Assembly: GCA_910588095.1 (NCBI GenBank)
Contig: CAJUQH010000005.1
Location: 1 to 64,000 of the forward strand
Direction of reading: 5' to 3'
Origin: an uncultured Eggerthellaceae bacterium
GTDB lineage: Bacteria; Actinomycetota; Coriobacteriia; Coriobacteriales; Eggerthellaceae
DNA: 64,000 bases
In this document: positions 29,986 through 39,010 of the stretch, in pieces
How positions within the stretch are numbered: the stretch's first letter is position 1
Layout of the letters: each line of letters starts with the position of its first letter
Position numbers and translations under genes: made by a program
The notes under the pieces: generated by a model
Databases searched by the model: none
What the model was told of the DNA's origin: nothing
What the model saw: the letters and a program-made list of their open reading frames with translations, nothing else

Positions 29986-31068
29986 CTAGGCGTGGGCCTT
30001 CTCGAACTCGGCCATGAACGCCACCAGCGCCTCGACGCCGGCCTTCGGCATGGCGTTGTAGATGCTCGCGCGCATGCCGCCCACGCTGCGGTGGCCCTTG
30101 ATGGACTCGATGCCGTGCGACTTCGCCTCGGCCACGAACAGGGCGTCCAGCTCGTCGCTGCCGGTGACGAAGGGCACGTTCATGAGCGATCGGTCGGCCA
30201 CGGCCGCAGTGCCCTTGAACAGCTTGCTCTGGTCGAGGTAGTCGTAGAGGATGGCGGCCTTCTCCTCGTTGCGCTGCTTCATGGCCGCCAAGCCCCCTTG
30301 GGCCTTCAGCCACTTGAATACGAGGCCGCATATGTAGATGCCGTAGGCCGGCGGCGTGTTGGACAGGCTCTTGGCCGCCACCTGGGTGGAATAGCGCATG
30401 ATGCTGGGCGTGAACGGCAGCACGTCCTCGCGCACCAGGTCGTCGCGCACGATGACGATGACGACGCCGGCCGGCCCGATGTTCTTCTGCACGCCGCCGT
30501 AGATGAGGCCGTAGCGGCTCACGTCCATGGGCTCAGAAAGGAACATCGAGCTCACGTCGGACACCAGCGGCACGTCGCCGGTATCGGGCAGCTTGGGGTA
30601 GCGCGTGCCGTAGATGGTCTCGTTCTGGCAGATGTAGACGTAGTCGGCATCGGGCGACAGCTCGAGCGCGTCCACGTCGGGCACGTAGGAGAAGTTGCCG
30701 TCCTCGGAGCTGGCCACGCAGCGGGCGTCGCCGTAGAGCTTGGCTTCCTTCCATGCCTTCTTCGACCACGAGCCCGACACGATATAGTCGGCCACCTTGC
30801 TCTGCATGAGGTTCATGGGAATGGCGGCGAACTGCTGGGTGGCGCCGCCCTGCAGGAACAGCACCTGGTAGTTGTCGGGGATGCCCATGAGGTCGCGCAG
30901 GTCGGCCTCGGCCGTCTCGATGATGCCCGCGAAGGGCTTGGAGCGATGGCTCATCTCCATGACGGACATGCCGGTGCCGTCGTAGTCGAGCATCTCGGCT
31001 GCAGCCTGGCGCAGCACCTCTTCGGGAAGGACCGCCGGGCCGGCGGAGAAGTTGTAGACCCTGCCCAT
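29986..31068 (-). CDS. serC: Phosphoserine aminotransferase
   Basis: PLP enzyme converting 3-phosphohydroxypyruvate to phosphoserine. With the ATG at 31068 it has 360 residues and the family N-terminus YNFSAGPAVLPEEVL. AAAGGAG lies just upstream. PLP-lysine context is YGGVQKNIGPAG; GGATQQF and GHRSVGGMRAS are further signatures. A -10-like TACAAT sits at 31112-31117 (minus). The open frame runs further upstream through repetitive Ala/Pro codons, which is an artefact of the GC-rich repeat. Confidence 0.96.
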   Translation of the reverse strand: MGRVYNFSAGPAVLPEEVLRQAAAEMLDYDGTGMSVMEMSHRSKPFAGIIETAEADLRDLMGIPDNYQVLFLQGGATQQFAAIPMNLMQSKVADYIVSGSWSKKAWKEAKLYGDARCVASSEDGNFSYVPDVDALELSPDADYVYICQNETIYGTRYPKLPDTGDVPLVSDVSSMFLSEPMDVSRYGLIYGGVQKNIGPAGVVIVIVRDDLVREDVLPFTPSIMRYSTQVAAKSLSNTPPAYGIYICGLVFKWLKAQGGLAAMKQRNEEKAAILYDYLDQSKLFKGTAAVADRSLMNVPFVTGSDELDALFVAEAKSHGIESIKGHRSVGGMRASIYNAMPKAGVEALVAFMAEFEKAHA

Positions 31069-31413
31069 GGACGTTTCTCCTTTGATCGGATTCTCTCCTG
31101 ATAGGGTTCCCATTGTAGCGCATGCGACGGGGCCCGCCGGGGCATCGCGGCGGTTTTCGCCTGGCGGCGAGGCGCTCGCGCCAGGCGCAGGCGCAGGCGC
31201 GAGCATGGGCGCGAACGCGAGGCCGGGCGCAAGCGGGAATGCGAGCGCGAGCGCCGACATGGTCGCAGGCGCGGGCGCGAGCATGCGCGCGGCTGAGGTT
31301 ACCTCTTTGTTAAACCACGGCTCCGCAGCTGGCAAAGCGCGCTATACTCGCAGCCGAAGGGAAAACAGGGGGCGCCGAACGCGCAGCCCCCAGCTTCGTC
31401 GAAAGGGATTTCC
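31069..31413. other. Divergent intergenic region with GC-rich simple-sequence block
   Basis: Between serC (-) and the PurF-like gene (+). About 31150-31295 is a degenerate repeat of ggcgc/gagc units (ggcgcgagcatg occurs at 31196 and again near 31275). A TATACT -10 candidate for the plus-strand gene lies at 31343-31348, and TACAAT for serC at 31112-31117. No gene seen. Confidence 0.6.
31343..31348 (+). promoter_or_regulatory. -10 element candidate of the PurF-like gene
   Basis: TATACT, 66 bp before the GTG start; no convincing -35 at the right distance. Confidence 0.4.
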
Positions 31414-32835
31414 GTGGGCGGATTCTTCGGGGCGGCATCGAGCCGCGACGTGGTTCTGGACGTGTTCTTCGGTGTGGACTACCACTCGCATCTGGGCACC
31501 CGGCGCGCAGGCATGGTCTTCGTCGACGAGGAGGGCTTCCAGAAGGAGATCCACTCCATCGAGAACACCCCCTTCCGCACCCGCTTCGAGGACGACCTGC
31601 CGGGCTTCCACGGCATGAGCGGCATCGGCTGCATAAGCGACACCGACCCGCAGCCCTTGCTGGTGCGCAGCCACCTGGGCACCTTCGCGCTGACCACCGT
31701 GGGCGCCATCAACAACGCCGAGGCGCTGGTGGACGAGTTCTTCGACTGCGGCGAGAAGCAGTTCATGGCCATGAGCTCGGGCAAGGTGAACTCCACCGAG
31801 CTGGTGGCGGCGCTCATCAACCAGAAGGGCAGCTTCGTCGAGGGCATCAAGCATGCCCAGGCCAAGGTGGAAGGCTCGCTCACCCTTCTGCTCATGACCG
31901 ACGACGGCACGATAATCGCGGCGCGCGACGCCATGGGGCGCCTGCCGGTGCTCATCGGCAAGGACGAGGCGGGCTACTGCATATCGTTCGAGTCGTTCGC
32001 CTACCACAAGCTCGGCTACGACGACGATTACGAGCTGGGCCCGGGCGAGATCGTGCGCGTGACCGCCCAGGGCTTCGAGACGCTGGCCCCTGCGGGCGAC
32101 CGCATGCGCATCTGCGCGTTCTTGTGGGTGTACTACGGCTACCCCAACTCCAACTACGAGGGCGTGAACGTCGAGGTCATGCGCTACCGCAACGGCGCCG
32201 TGATGGCCCGCGACGAGGCGCTGGCCGGCACGCTGCCCGCCGTGGACTACGTGGCCGGCGTGCCCGACTCCGGCGTGCCCCACGCCATCGGCTACGCTCA
32301 GGAATGCGCCACGCCCTTCGCGCGGCCGTTCATCAAGTACACCCCCACCTGGGCGCGCTCGTTCATGCCGACGAACCAGGAAGTGCGCAACCGCGTGGCC
32401 AAGATGAAGCAGATACACATCCCCGAGCTCATCGAGGGCAAGAAGCTGCTGTTCGTGGACGATTCCATCGTGCGCGGCACCCAGCTGCGCGAGACGGTGG
32501 ACTTCCTCTACGGCTGCGGCGCCGACGAGGTGCACATGCGCAGCGCGTGCCCGCCCCTCATGTTCAGCTGCAAGTACCTGAGCTTCTCGAGCAGCAAGTC
32601 GGAGATGGACCTCATCGCGCGGCGCGTGGTGCAAGACCTCGAAGGCGACGAAGGCCAGAAGCACCTGGCCGAGTACGCCGACGCCTCCACCGAGCGCGGC
32701 GCATGCATGCTGCGGACCATCTGCGAGCAGCTGGGCTTCGACTCGCTGGGCTACCAGAGCCTGCCCGGCATGCTGGAGGCCATCGGCATCGACCCGGCCC
32801 AGGTGTGCACCTACTGCTGGACCGGCGAGGAGTAG
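31414..32835 (+). CDS. PurF-like phosphoribosyltransferase lacking the N-terminal glutaminase cysteine
   Basis: 473 residues with the two-domain plan of amidophosphoribosyltransferase: a class II glutaminase-like N-half and a phosphoribosyltransferase C-half with FVDDSIVRGTQLRET (PRPP loop) and FIKYTPTWARSFMPTNQ. A C-terminal CTYCWTG resembles the CxxC of Fe-S-containing PurF. The protein begins M-GGFFG where PurF has M-C-G-[IV]-[VF]-G, so the cysteine nucleophile is Gly. The upstream frame offers no alternative start with Cys. The start is GTG with AAAGGG in front. It may use ammonia, act with another glutaminase, or do something else; true PurF function is doubtful. Confidence 0.8.
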   Translation: MGGFFGAASSRDVVLDVFFGVDYHSHLGTRRAGMVFVDEEGFQKEIHSIENTPFRTRFEDDLPGFHGMSGIGCISDTDPQPLLVRSHLGTFALTTVGAINNAEALVDEFFDCGEKQFMAMSSGKVNSTELVAALINQKGSFVEGIKHAQAKVEGSLTLLLMTDDGTIIAARDAMGRLPVLIGKDEAGYCISFESFAYHKLGYDDDYELGPGEIVRVTAQGFETLAPAGDRMRICAFLWVYYGYPNSNYEGVNVEVMRYRNGAVMARDEALAGTLPAVDYVAGVPDSGVPHAIGYAQECATPFARPFIKYTPTWARSFMPTNQEVRNRVAKMKQIHIPELIEGKKLLFVDDSIVRGTQLRETVDFLYGCGADEVHMRSACPPLMFSCKYLSFSSSKSEMDLIARRVVQDLEGDEGQKHLAEYADASTERGACMLRTICEQLGFDSLGYQSLPGMLEAIGIDPAQVCTYCWTGEE

Positions 32836-32854
32836 CGCGCGGAAGGCGCCGGCC

Positions 32855-33574
32855 CTACAGCTCGATGCGCTCGAACATGTCAGGGCCAACGCCGCAGATG
32901 GGGCACGTGTAGTCGGCGGGCAAGCCGTCGGGGTAGCCCTCCTCGATGTAGCCGCAGAGGGTGCACTGCCAGCCGTAGCGCACCTGGCCAGGCGCGGCGG
33001 CCTCCCCTTCCGCAGCAGCTTCGGCCGAAACGGCCTCAACAGCAGGCGCTTGTGCGTCGTCACCCCCGCTGTACGAAGCGGCCTTGGGCGGCGTCTTGCC
33101 GCGCAGCACGCCGTGATAGTAGGCGTAGCTCATGGGCTCGCCTTCGGCCAGCACCTCGGCATCCTGCACCGGCCCGATGAACACGAGGTGCGACCCCGCA
33201 TCCACCGTGTGCTCGACCCGCACGCTGAAGCAGGCCACGCCGTGGTCGGTCACCAGCGGCAGCCCTTCCCCGCAGGTGCGGAGCTCGCAGCCGGCGAACT
33301 TGTCCACCTCGGTGCTCGACTTGAAGCCGAACAGCCCGATGAGCTCCATGGTGGCCGTCTGGCCCAGCACCGTGGCCGCGAAGGCGCCTGTCTGCTGCAC
33401 CGCCTTGGTCGTGGCGTTCTGCTTGTTGAGCGCGATGGACAGCGTGGGCGGCTCGGATGCCACCTGCACGAGCGTGTTGATGACGCACCCGACGTTGCAG
33501 CCAGCGTCGTCGCAAGCCGATACGATGCTCAAGCCGCTGGTGAGCGCGCGGAATGCCTTCTTGTCGACCGTCAA
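32855..33574 (-). CDS. Flavin reductase-rubredoxin fusion (high-molecular-weight rubredoxin type)
   Basis: 239 residues. The N-terminal FMN-binding flavin-reductase-like domain (~1-165: ALTSGLSIVSA, NTLVQVASEPPTLSIALNK, HLVFIGPV) is joined by an Ala/Glu linker to a rubredoxin domain (WQCTLCGYIEEG and YTCPICGVG at the end). The plan equals the NADH:rubredoxin oxidoreductase Hrb of anaerobes, which feeds electrons to flavodiiron proteins that remove O2 or NO. No flavodiiron gene is in view. I chose TTG 33574 (MTVDKKAFRAL) because GGGAGG lies six bases upstream; the ATG at 33610 would add 12 residues. It converges with the PurF-like gene. Confidence 0.88.
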   Translation of the reverse strand: MTVDKKAFRALTSGLSIVSACDDAGCNVGCVINTLVQVASEPPTLSIALNKQNATTKAVQQTGAFAATVLGQTATMELIGLFGFKSSTEVDKFAGCELRTCGEGLPLVTDHGVACFSVRVEHTVDAGSHLVFIGPVQDAEVLAEGEPMSYAYYHGVLRGKTPPKAASYSGGDDAQAPAVEAVSAEAAAEGEAAAPGQVRYGWQCTLCGYIEEGYPDGLPADYTCPICGVGPDMFERIEL

Positions 33575-33627
33575 AGCAGTCCTCCCTCCATCATGGGCCC
33601 TTGCTGCCATCTTACAACATAGCGAAA

Positions 33628-33652
33628 GGGCTGCCCGTCAGCTAGGCAGCCC
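33628..33652 (-). terminator. Terminator candidate after ilvC
   Basis: GGGCTGCC / GGCAGCCC stem with a 9-nt loop, 34 bp after the ilvC stop; on the minus strand it is followed by only TTT. Confidence 0.5.
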
Positions 33653-33685
33653 CCATCCGTCACCGAGCCGTCAGCTCAAGGAGCG

Positions 33686-34684
33686 CTAGGCCTCCTTGAG
33701 CCAGCTGAACATGGATCGGATGCGCTCGCCCGTCTTCTCGATCTCGTGGCCATTGATCGCCTCGCGCTGCTCGATGAGCCACTTGTGGCCGTTCTTGCAG
33801 TCCTGCATGAAGTCTTCGGCGAAGGTGCCGTCCTGGATGCGCTTCAGTATCTCGCGCATGGCCTCGCGGCTCTGCTCGTTGATGATCTTGGGGCCGGCGT
33901 AGTACTCGCCGTACTCGGCCGTGTTGGAGATGGAGTAGTTCATGAAGTGGATGCCCGACTCGTACATGAGGTCGACGATCATCTTCATCTCATGATAGCA
34001 CTCGAAATACGCCAGCTCGGGCGGATACCCCGCCTCCACCAGCGTCTCGAAGCCGGCCTTCACCAGCTCGACCAGGCCGCCGCAGAGCACCGCCTGCTCG
34101 CCGAACAGGTCTTCCTCGGTCTCTTCCTTGAAGGTGGCCTTGATGACGCCCGAGCGCGCGCCGCCGATGCCCCATGCGTAGGACAGCGCGATGTCCCAGG
34201 CGTCGCCGGTGGCATCCTGGGCGACGCACACCAGGTCAGGAACGCCGGAGCCCTCGGTGTACTGGCGGCGCACGATGTGGCCGGGACCCTTCGGCGCGCA
34301 CATGATGACGTTCACGTCCTCGGGCGGGGTGATGTAGCCGTAGTGGATGTTGAAGCCATGGGCGAAGGCCAGCGTGTCGCCCGCCTTGAGGTGCGGGGCT
34401 ATGGACTCCTCGTAGACGGCCGGCTGCAGCTCATCAGGCACGAGGATCATGATGAGGTCGGCCTCGTCGGCAGCCTGGGCGACGGGCATCACCTTGAGGC
34501 CGGCATCTTCGGCAGCCTGCCATGACCTGGAGCCCTCGCGCAGGCCCACGCGCACGTCGCAGCCGGAATCCTTCAGGTTGAGCGCATGGGCATGGCCCTG
34601 GCTGCCATAGCCGATGATGGCCACTTTCTTGCCCTTGATGGCCTCGGGGTTGCAATCCTGCTCGTAGTAGATGGTCACTGCCAT
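33686..34684 (-). CDS. ilvC: Ketol-acid reductoisomerase
   Basis: Isomerises and reduces acetolactate in valine and isoleucine synthesis. The 332-residue class I enzyme has GYGSQGHAHALNL at 25-37 (dinucleotide loop), MCAPKGPGHIVRRQY, and the metal ligands in EQAVLCGGLVELV and YFECYHE. ATG 34684 starts MAVTIYYEQD, the family start. Last gene of ilvDBNC, 94 bp after ilvN. Confidence 0.97.
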   Translation of the reverse strand: MAVTIYYEQDCNPEAIKGKKVAIIGYGSQGHAHALNLKDSGCDVRVGLREGSRSWQAAEDAGLKVMPVAQAADEADLIMILVPDELQPAVYEESIAPHLKAGDTLAFAHGFNIHYGYITPPEDVNVIMCAPKGPGHIVRRQYTEGSGVPDLVCVAQDATGDAWDIALSYAWGIGGARSGVIKATFKEETEEDLFGEQAVLCGGLVELVKAGFETLVEAGYPPELAYFECYHEMKMIVDLMYESGIHFMNYSISNTAEYGEYYAGPKIINEQSREAMREILKRIQDGTFAEDFMQDCKNGHKWLIEQREAINGHEIEKTGERIRSMFSWLKEA

Positions 34685-34778
34685 GGGTATGGTCCTTTCG
34701 TCGGTTGTCGGTCGCCTCGTCAATGCCACGAGGCATCGCCCGCTTCAGCTGCGGGCATGGTGGGTCGGAAGAGGTGCC

Positions 34779-35264
34779 TCAGCCGCGCGAGAGCGCGATG
34801 AGGCCCGTGCGCACCACCTCCTTGATGCCATAGGTGCGGAACAGGTCCTCGAGCCCGCGCAGCTTATCCTCGTCGCCCGTAGCCTCGATGGTGAGCGCGT
34901 TGCGCCCCACGTCGACGATCTTTGCGCGGAAGATGTTGGCCACCTCGATGATCTCGCCGCGGCGCTCGGGCGGTGCGCTCACCTTGAACAGCACCAGCTC
35001 GCGCTCGATGGACGCCTCGTCGGTGAGGTCGGTTATCTTGTGAACGCTTATGAGCTTGTGCAGCTGCTTGGTGATCTGCTCGTAGGCCACTGCGTCAGCG
35101 CGCACGATGGCCGTCATGCGCGAGAGCGTGGGGTCGTCGGTGGGTCCCACCGACAGCGATTCGATGTTGAAGCCGCGGCGCGATATGAGCCCGGTCACGC
35201 GCGAGAGCACACCAGGCTTGTTCTCCACTAGGGCCGAGAGCACATGTCTCATGCTGTCGCTCAT
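34779..35264 (-). CDS. ilvN: Acetolactate synthase small (regulatory) subunit
   Basis: 161 residues with the N-terminal ACT domain (HVLSALVENKPGVLSRVTGL and RRGFNIESLSVGPT), which binds valine, and the C-terminal ALS_ss domain. AAGGAGG precedes the ATG, which overlaps the ilvB stop as ATGA. Length is normal. Confidence 0.96.
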   Translation of the reverse strand: MSDSMRHVLSALVENKPGVLSRVTGLISRRGFNIESLSVGPTDDPTLSRMTAIVRADAVAYEQITKQLHKLISVHKITDLTDEASIERELVLFKVSAPPERRGEIIEVANIFRAKIVDVGRNALTIEATGDEDKLRGLEDLFRTYGIKEVVRTGLIALSRG

Positions 35265-37243
35265 GAGCGGCCTCCTTCCTCGTCGGCGCCTGCGCGGGGT
35301 GCGGTGTCATCGGGCCCCGCTTCCCATCGGCCGCCGAACTGCTCGTCGATCTGGGCGCAGGGCGAGGGCGCAGGGGCCTGCGGCGCTGCTGCGGCAGGCA
35401 TGGCGGTGCGCACGGCGCCGACGGCAATGTCGATGGCGCCCATGACGTCGTCGAGCGCACTGCCCGGCGCCACCATCGGATAGACGTTCTGCTCAGGCGA
35501 TATGGCCACGTCGAGCAGGTAGGGCCCTTGGGCGGACAGCATGCGGTCGATGGCGGCCGGCACTGCATCGGGGGACTCGACGCGCTCGCCTTCCCAGCCA
35601 TAGGCCTCGGCCAGCTTCACGAAGTCGGGCACCGGCTCGAGCAGCGTCTCGGAGTAGCGCTCGCCATAGAACATCTTCTGCCACTGGTGCACCATCCCCA
35701 AAGACCGGTTGTCCATGACCAGCACCTTCACCGGCACCCGGTTGATGGCCGCAGTGGCCATCTCCTGGGAGTTCATCTGGAACGACCCGTCGCCGGCCAC
35801 GCACACCACCTGCTTGCCCGGGCAGGCGATGGCCGCGCCGATAGATGCAGGGAAGCCGAAGCCCATGGTGCCCAAGCCGCCGCTCGAGATGAACGAGCGA
35901 GGCACCTCGCGGTCGATGAACTGGGCTGCCCACATCTGGTGCTGGCCCACCTCGGTGGCCACGATGGAGCGCTGGGGGTCGAGCCGGGCCGAGAGCTCCC
36001 TCATCACCACCTCGGGCACCACCTCGCCCTCGTTCTCCTTGACGGCCGCATCGTAGAACGGGTAGCGCTCGCGCCAGGCCCGCACCTGCTCGAGCCACGG
36101 CCCGTCTTGGCGCGCGGCGCCGACCTTGCGCAACTGGGCCGTCATGGCCGCAAGCACGCCCTTCACGTCCCCGACGATGGGCACCTTGGCCTCGCGTATC
36201 TTGCCGATCTCTGCCGGGTCGATGTCGATGTGGATGACCTCGGCATGGGGCGCGAAGGCCGACAGGCGCCCGGTCACGCGGTCAGAGAAGCGCGCGCCAG
36301 CTGCTATGAGAAGGTCGCACTCGGTCATGGCCAGGTTGGAGTACTTGGCCCCATGCATGCCCACCGGCCCCAGGTTCAGCGGATGCGACGCGCGCAGGGC
36401 CCCCTTGGCCATGAGCGTGGTCACCGCCGGGATGCCCATGAGGTCCATGAGCTGCTCGAGCTCGGGCGCGGCATCGGATATGCCCACGCCGCCGCCCACG
36501 TAGAGCAACGGGCGCTCGGCCTGCTCGATGAGCTTGCAAGCAGCCCGCACCTGCTTGGCATTGCCCTTGTAGGTGGGCTTGTAGGAAGGGATGGACACCT
36601 CGTCAGGGTACTCGAACACCAGCTCGGCGCTGGCGACGTCGGAAGGCACGTCGATGAGCACCGGGCCAGGGCGGCCCGTGACCGCGATATGGAAGGCCTC
36701 GCGCACCGTGCGGGCCAGCTCGCTGGCAGACTGGACCAAGAAGGAGTGCTTGACCACCGGCATGGTGATGCCCACGATGTCGGATTCCTGGAACGAGTCC
36801 GTGCCGATGACCGCTTGGGACACTTGGCCAGTGATGACCACGAGCGGCACCGAGTCCATGTTGGCCGTGGCGATGCCGGTCACGGTGTTGGTGGCCCCGG
36901 GGCCGCTGGTGACCACCACGACGCCTGGGCGTCCGGTAGCACGCGCATAGCCGTCGGCCATGTGCACGGCCCCCTGCTCATGGCGGGCCAGCACGTGCGT
37001 TATCTGATCGGAGTCGTAGAGCGCATCATAGATGCGGATGGCCTGGCCGCCCGGGTAGCCGAACAGCACATCAACCCCCTCGGCCTCAAGCGACGCCACC
37101 AGCGCTTCGGCGCCGAGCATGCGCTTGCCCTGCTTGGGGGTCTTGCTGCCGAGCCCTCGCGGGGCACCCATGGCCGCAGCGGTGCGCTCGACGGCCTCGG
37201 GCCCTGCGGCTTTCGCGGCTTTCGCTGCCTTCTTCTCGGTCAT
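35261..37243 (-). CDS. ilvB: Acetolactate synthase large (catalytic) subunit
   Basis: ThDP/FAD enzyme. It has 660 residues, with conserved core ~40-600: GYPGGQAIRIYDALY, the ThDP glutamate in ARHEQGAVHMADGYAR, and the metal/ThDP motif GDGSFQMNSQEMATA. The N-terminal ~38 residues (Lys/Ala-rich) and C-terminal ~60 residues (Ala/Pro/Asp-rich) are extensions beyond the usual length. ATG 37243 overlaps the ilvD stop as ATGA, and the next gene ilvN is coupled the same way. Confidence 0.96.
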   Translation of the reverse strand: MTEKKAAKAAKAAGPEAVERTAAAMGAPRGLGSKTPKQGKRMLGAEALVASLEAEGVDVLFGYPGGQAIRIYDALYDSDQITHVLARHEQGAVHMADGYARATGRPGVVVVTSGPGATNTVTGIATANMDSVPLVVITGQVSQAVIGTDSFQESDIVGITMPVVKHSFLVQSASELARTVREAFHIAVTGRPGPVLIDVPSDVASAELVFEYPDEVSIPSYKPTYKGNAKQVRAACKLIEQAERPLLYVGGGVGISDAAPELEQLMDLMGIPAVTTLMAKGALRASHPLNLGPVGMHGAKYSNLAMTECDLLIAAGARFSDRVTGRLSAFAPHAEVIHIDIDPAEIGKIREAKVPIVGDVKGVLAAMTAQLRKVGAARQDGPWLEQVRAWRERYPFYDAAVKENEGEVVPEVVMRELSARLDPQRSIVATEVGQHQMWAAQFIDREVPRSFISSGGLGTMGFGFPASIGAAIACPGKQVVCVAGDGSFQMNSQEMATAAINRVPVKVLVMDNRSLGMVHQWQKMFYGERYSETLLEPVPDFVKLAEAYGWEGERVESPDAVPAAIDRMLSAQGPYLLDVAISPEQNVYPMVAPGSALDDVMGAIDIAVGAVRTAMPAAAAPQAPAPSPCAQIDEQFGGRWEAGPDDTAPRAGADEEGGRS

Positions 37244-38913
37244 GATACGTACGCTCCTTCGTCTGCCGATGAAACAAGGCGTGCGTACTTCGCGAGCACG
37301 CCATGGTCGTGCTTGGGGGCGGGAGGCTGCCAGACGTCGCGCCTGCGGGCGAGCTCGTCCGCGTCGACGTTCAGCACGAGCGCACCGCCCTCGATGTCGA
37401 CGGTGACCGAGTCGCCCTCCTCGATCAGCGCGATGGGGCCGCCCGAGGCCGCCTCGGGGCTCACGTGCCCGACGGCAGGGCCCTTGGTGGCGCCGGAGAA
37501 ACGCCCGTCTGTGATCAGCGCCACGCTGCCGGAGAGGCCCATGCCGCAGATGGAGCTGGTGGGCGTGAGCATCTCGCGCATGCCGGGGCCGCCCTTGGGG
37601 CCCTCGTAGCGGATGACCACCACATCGCCCGGCCGGATGGCTCCGGCGTTGATGGCGGCGCACGCCTCCTCCTCGCCGTCGAACACGCGGGCAGGGCCGG
37701 TGTGCTTCATCATCTTGGGGTCGACCGCCGCCTTCTTAACGATGGCGCCGGCAGGCGCGATGTTGCCGTGCAGGACGCGCAGGGCGCCTTGCGCCGAGAA
37801 GGGGTTCTCGTGCGTGCGGCACACCTCGCCGTCGGCCGCCTTGGTGCACGCGGCGATGTAGTCGGGCATCGGCCCCATGCAGGTGAGCGCGTCCATGTCG
37901 AGCAGGCCGAGCTCGGCGAGCTCGTGCATGACCACGGGAACGCCGCCCACCTCGTACAGGTCGGAGAGCGGGCGCGGCCCCGAAGGCTGCAGCTTCACCA
38001 AATGCGGCGTGCGGGCGCTCGCGGCGTCCCAATCGTCCATGGTGATGGGACATCCCGCCGCCTTCGCGATGGCCGTCAGGTGCAGCACGGTGTTCGTCGA
38101 TCCGCCGAAGGCCATGTCGCATTCCATGGCGTTGCGGATGGCGGCGCCGTCTACGATGTCCTTGATGCGGACGCCTCGCTCGACGAGCTCCATTATCTTC
38201 ATGCCGGCATGCTTCGCCAGGCGGATGCGCTCGGAGTAGACGGCCGGTATGGTGCCGTTGCCTGGAAGCGCCACGCCAAGCGCCTCGCACAGGCAGTTCA
38301 TCGAGTTCGCCGTGAACAGCCCCGAGCAGCTTCCGCAGGTGGGGCATGCCGTGTTCTCGTAGTATTCGAGCGCGTCGGCGTCCATGCTGCCCGCGGCCAC
38401 GGCGGCCGCGCCGTCGAAGAGCGTGTTTAGGTCGGTGGTGGGGCCGCAGCCGCCGGGCTGCCTGCCAGCCAGCATCGGGCCGCCGGACACGAACACCGTG
38501 GGGATGTTCACGCGCAGCGCGCCCAGCAGCATGCCGGGCACGATCTTGTCGCAGTTGGGGATGCACACGATGCCGTCGAAGGCGTGGCCCTGCACCGCGC
38601 ACTCGAGCGAGTCGGCAATCGTCTCGCGCGAGACCAGCGAGTAGTGCATGCCGTCGTGGTTCATGGCTATGCCGTCGCACACGCCGATGGTGGATATCTC
38701 GAACGGCACGCCGCCGGCCATGTAGACGCCGGCCTTCACGGCCTCGGCCACCTTGTCGAGGTGGGTGTGCCCCGGAATGATGTCGTTGCGGGAGTTGAAC
38801 ACGGCGATGAACGGCCGCTTCATCTCCTCGTCGGTGATGCCGTCGGCCTTGAGCAGGCTGCGGTGCGGGGCGCGTGCCACCCCTTTGGTCACCTGGTCGC
38901 TTCGAAGCTCCAT
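37240..38913 (-). CDS. ilvD: Dihydroxy-acid dehydratase
   Basis: Fe-S enzyme for valine and isoleucine synthesis. 557 residues with PNCDKIVPGM, CGPTTDLNTL, CPTCGSCSGLFTANSMN and DGRFSGATKG. The cysteine ligands are all present. ATG 38913 gives MELRSDQVTKG with GGAGG upstream; the longer open frame runs into the leader. First gene of ilvD-ilvB-ilvN-ilvC, preceded by a ~377-nt leader. Confidence 0.97.
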   Translation of the reverse strand: MELRSDQVTKGVARAPHRSLLKADGITDEEMKRPFIAVFNSRNDIIPGHTHLDKVAEAVKAGVYMAGGVPFEISTIGVCDGIAMNHDGMHYSLVSRETIADSLECAVQGHAFDGIVCIPNCDKIVPGMLLGALRVNIPTVFVSGGPMLAGRQPGGCGPTTDLNTLFDGAAAVAAGSMDADALEYYENTACPTCGSCSGLFTANSMNCLCEALGVALPGNGTIPAVYSERIRLAKHAGMKIMELVERGVRIKDIVDGAAIRNAMECDMAFGGSTNTVLHLTAIAKAAGCPITMDDWDAASARTPHLVKLQPSGPRPLSDLYEVGGVPVVMHELAELGLLDMDALTCMGPMPDYIAACTKAADGEVCRTHENPFSAQGALRVLHGNIAPAGAIVKKAAVDPKMMKHTGPARVFDGEEEACAAINAGAIRPGDVVVIRYEGPKGGPGMREMLTPTSSICGMGLSGSVALITDGRFSGATKGPAVGHVSPEAASGGPIALIEEGDSVTVDIEGGALVLNVDADELARRRDVWQPPAPKHDHGVLAKYARLVSSADEGAYVS

Positions 38914-38980
38914 GGCCCTCCTTCCCCTTCCCTCGCCGTCCATCAAGGAACAGCGGATCCACCCTTTTCTGGGCAGAAAC

Positions 38981-39010
38981 AAAAAGACCCGGGCGGCAGG
39001 TCGCACCGGG
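38981..39010 (-). terminator. Leader terminator upstream of ilvD
   Basis: On the minus strand CCCGG (39006-39010) and CCGGG (38988-38992) can pair ahead of TCTTTTTG. CCTGCCG (38994-39000) can instead pair with CGGCAGG (39031-39037), giving a competing fold. This is the layout of a regulated terminator. Confidence 0.6.

Noticed and set aside
34685..34778. Separate promoter or riboswitch ahead of ilvC
   Set aside because: Only 94 bp, no promoter-like pair or T-box features; ilvC is best seen as part of ilvDBNC.
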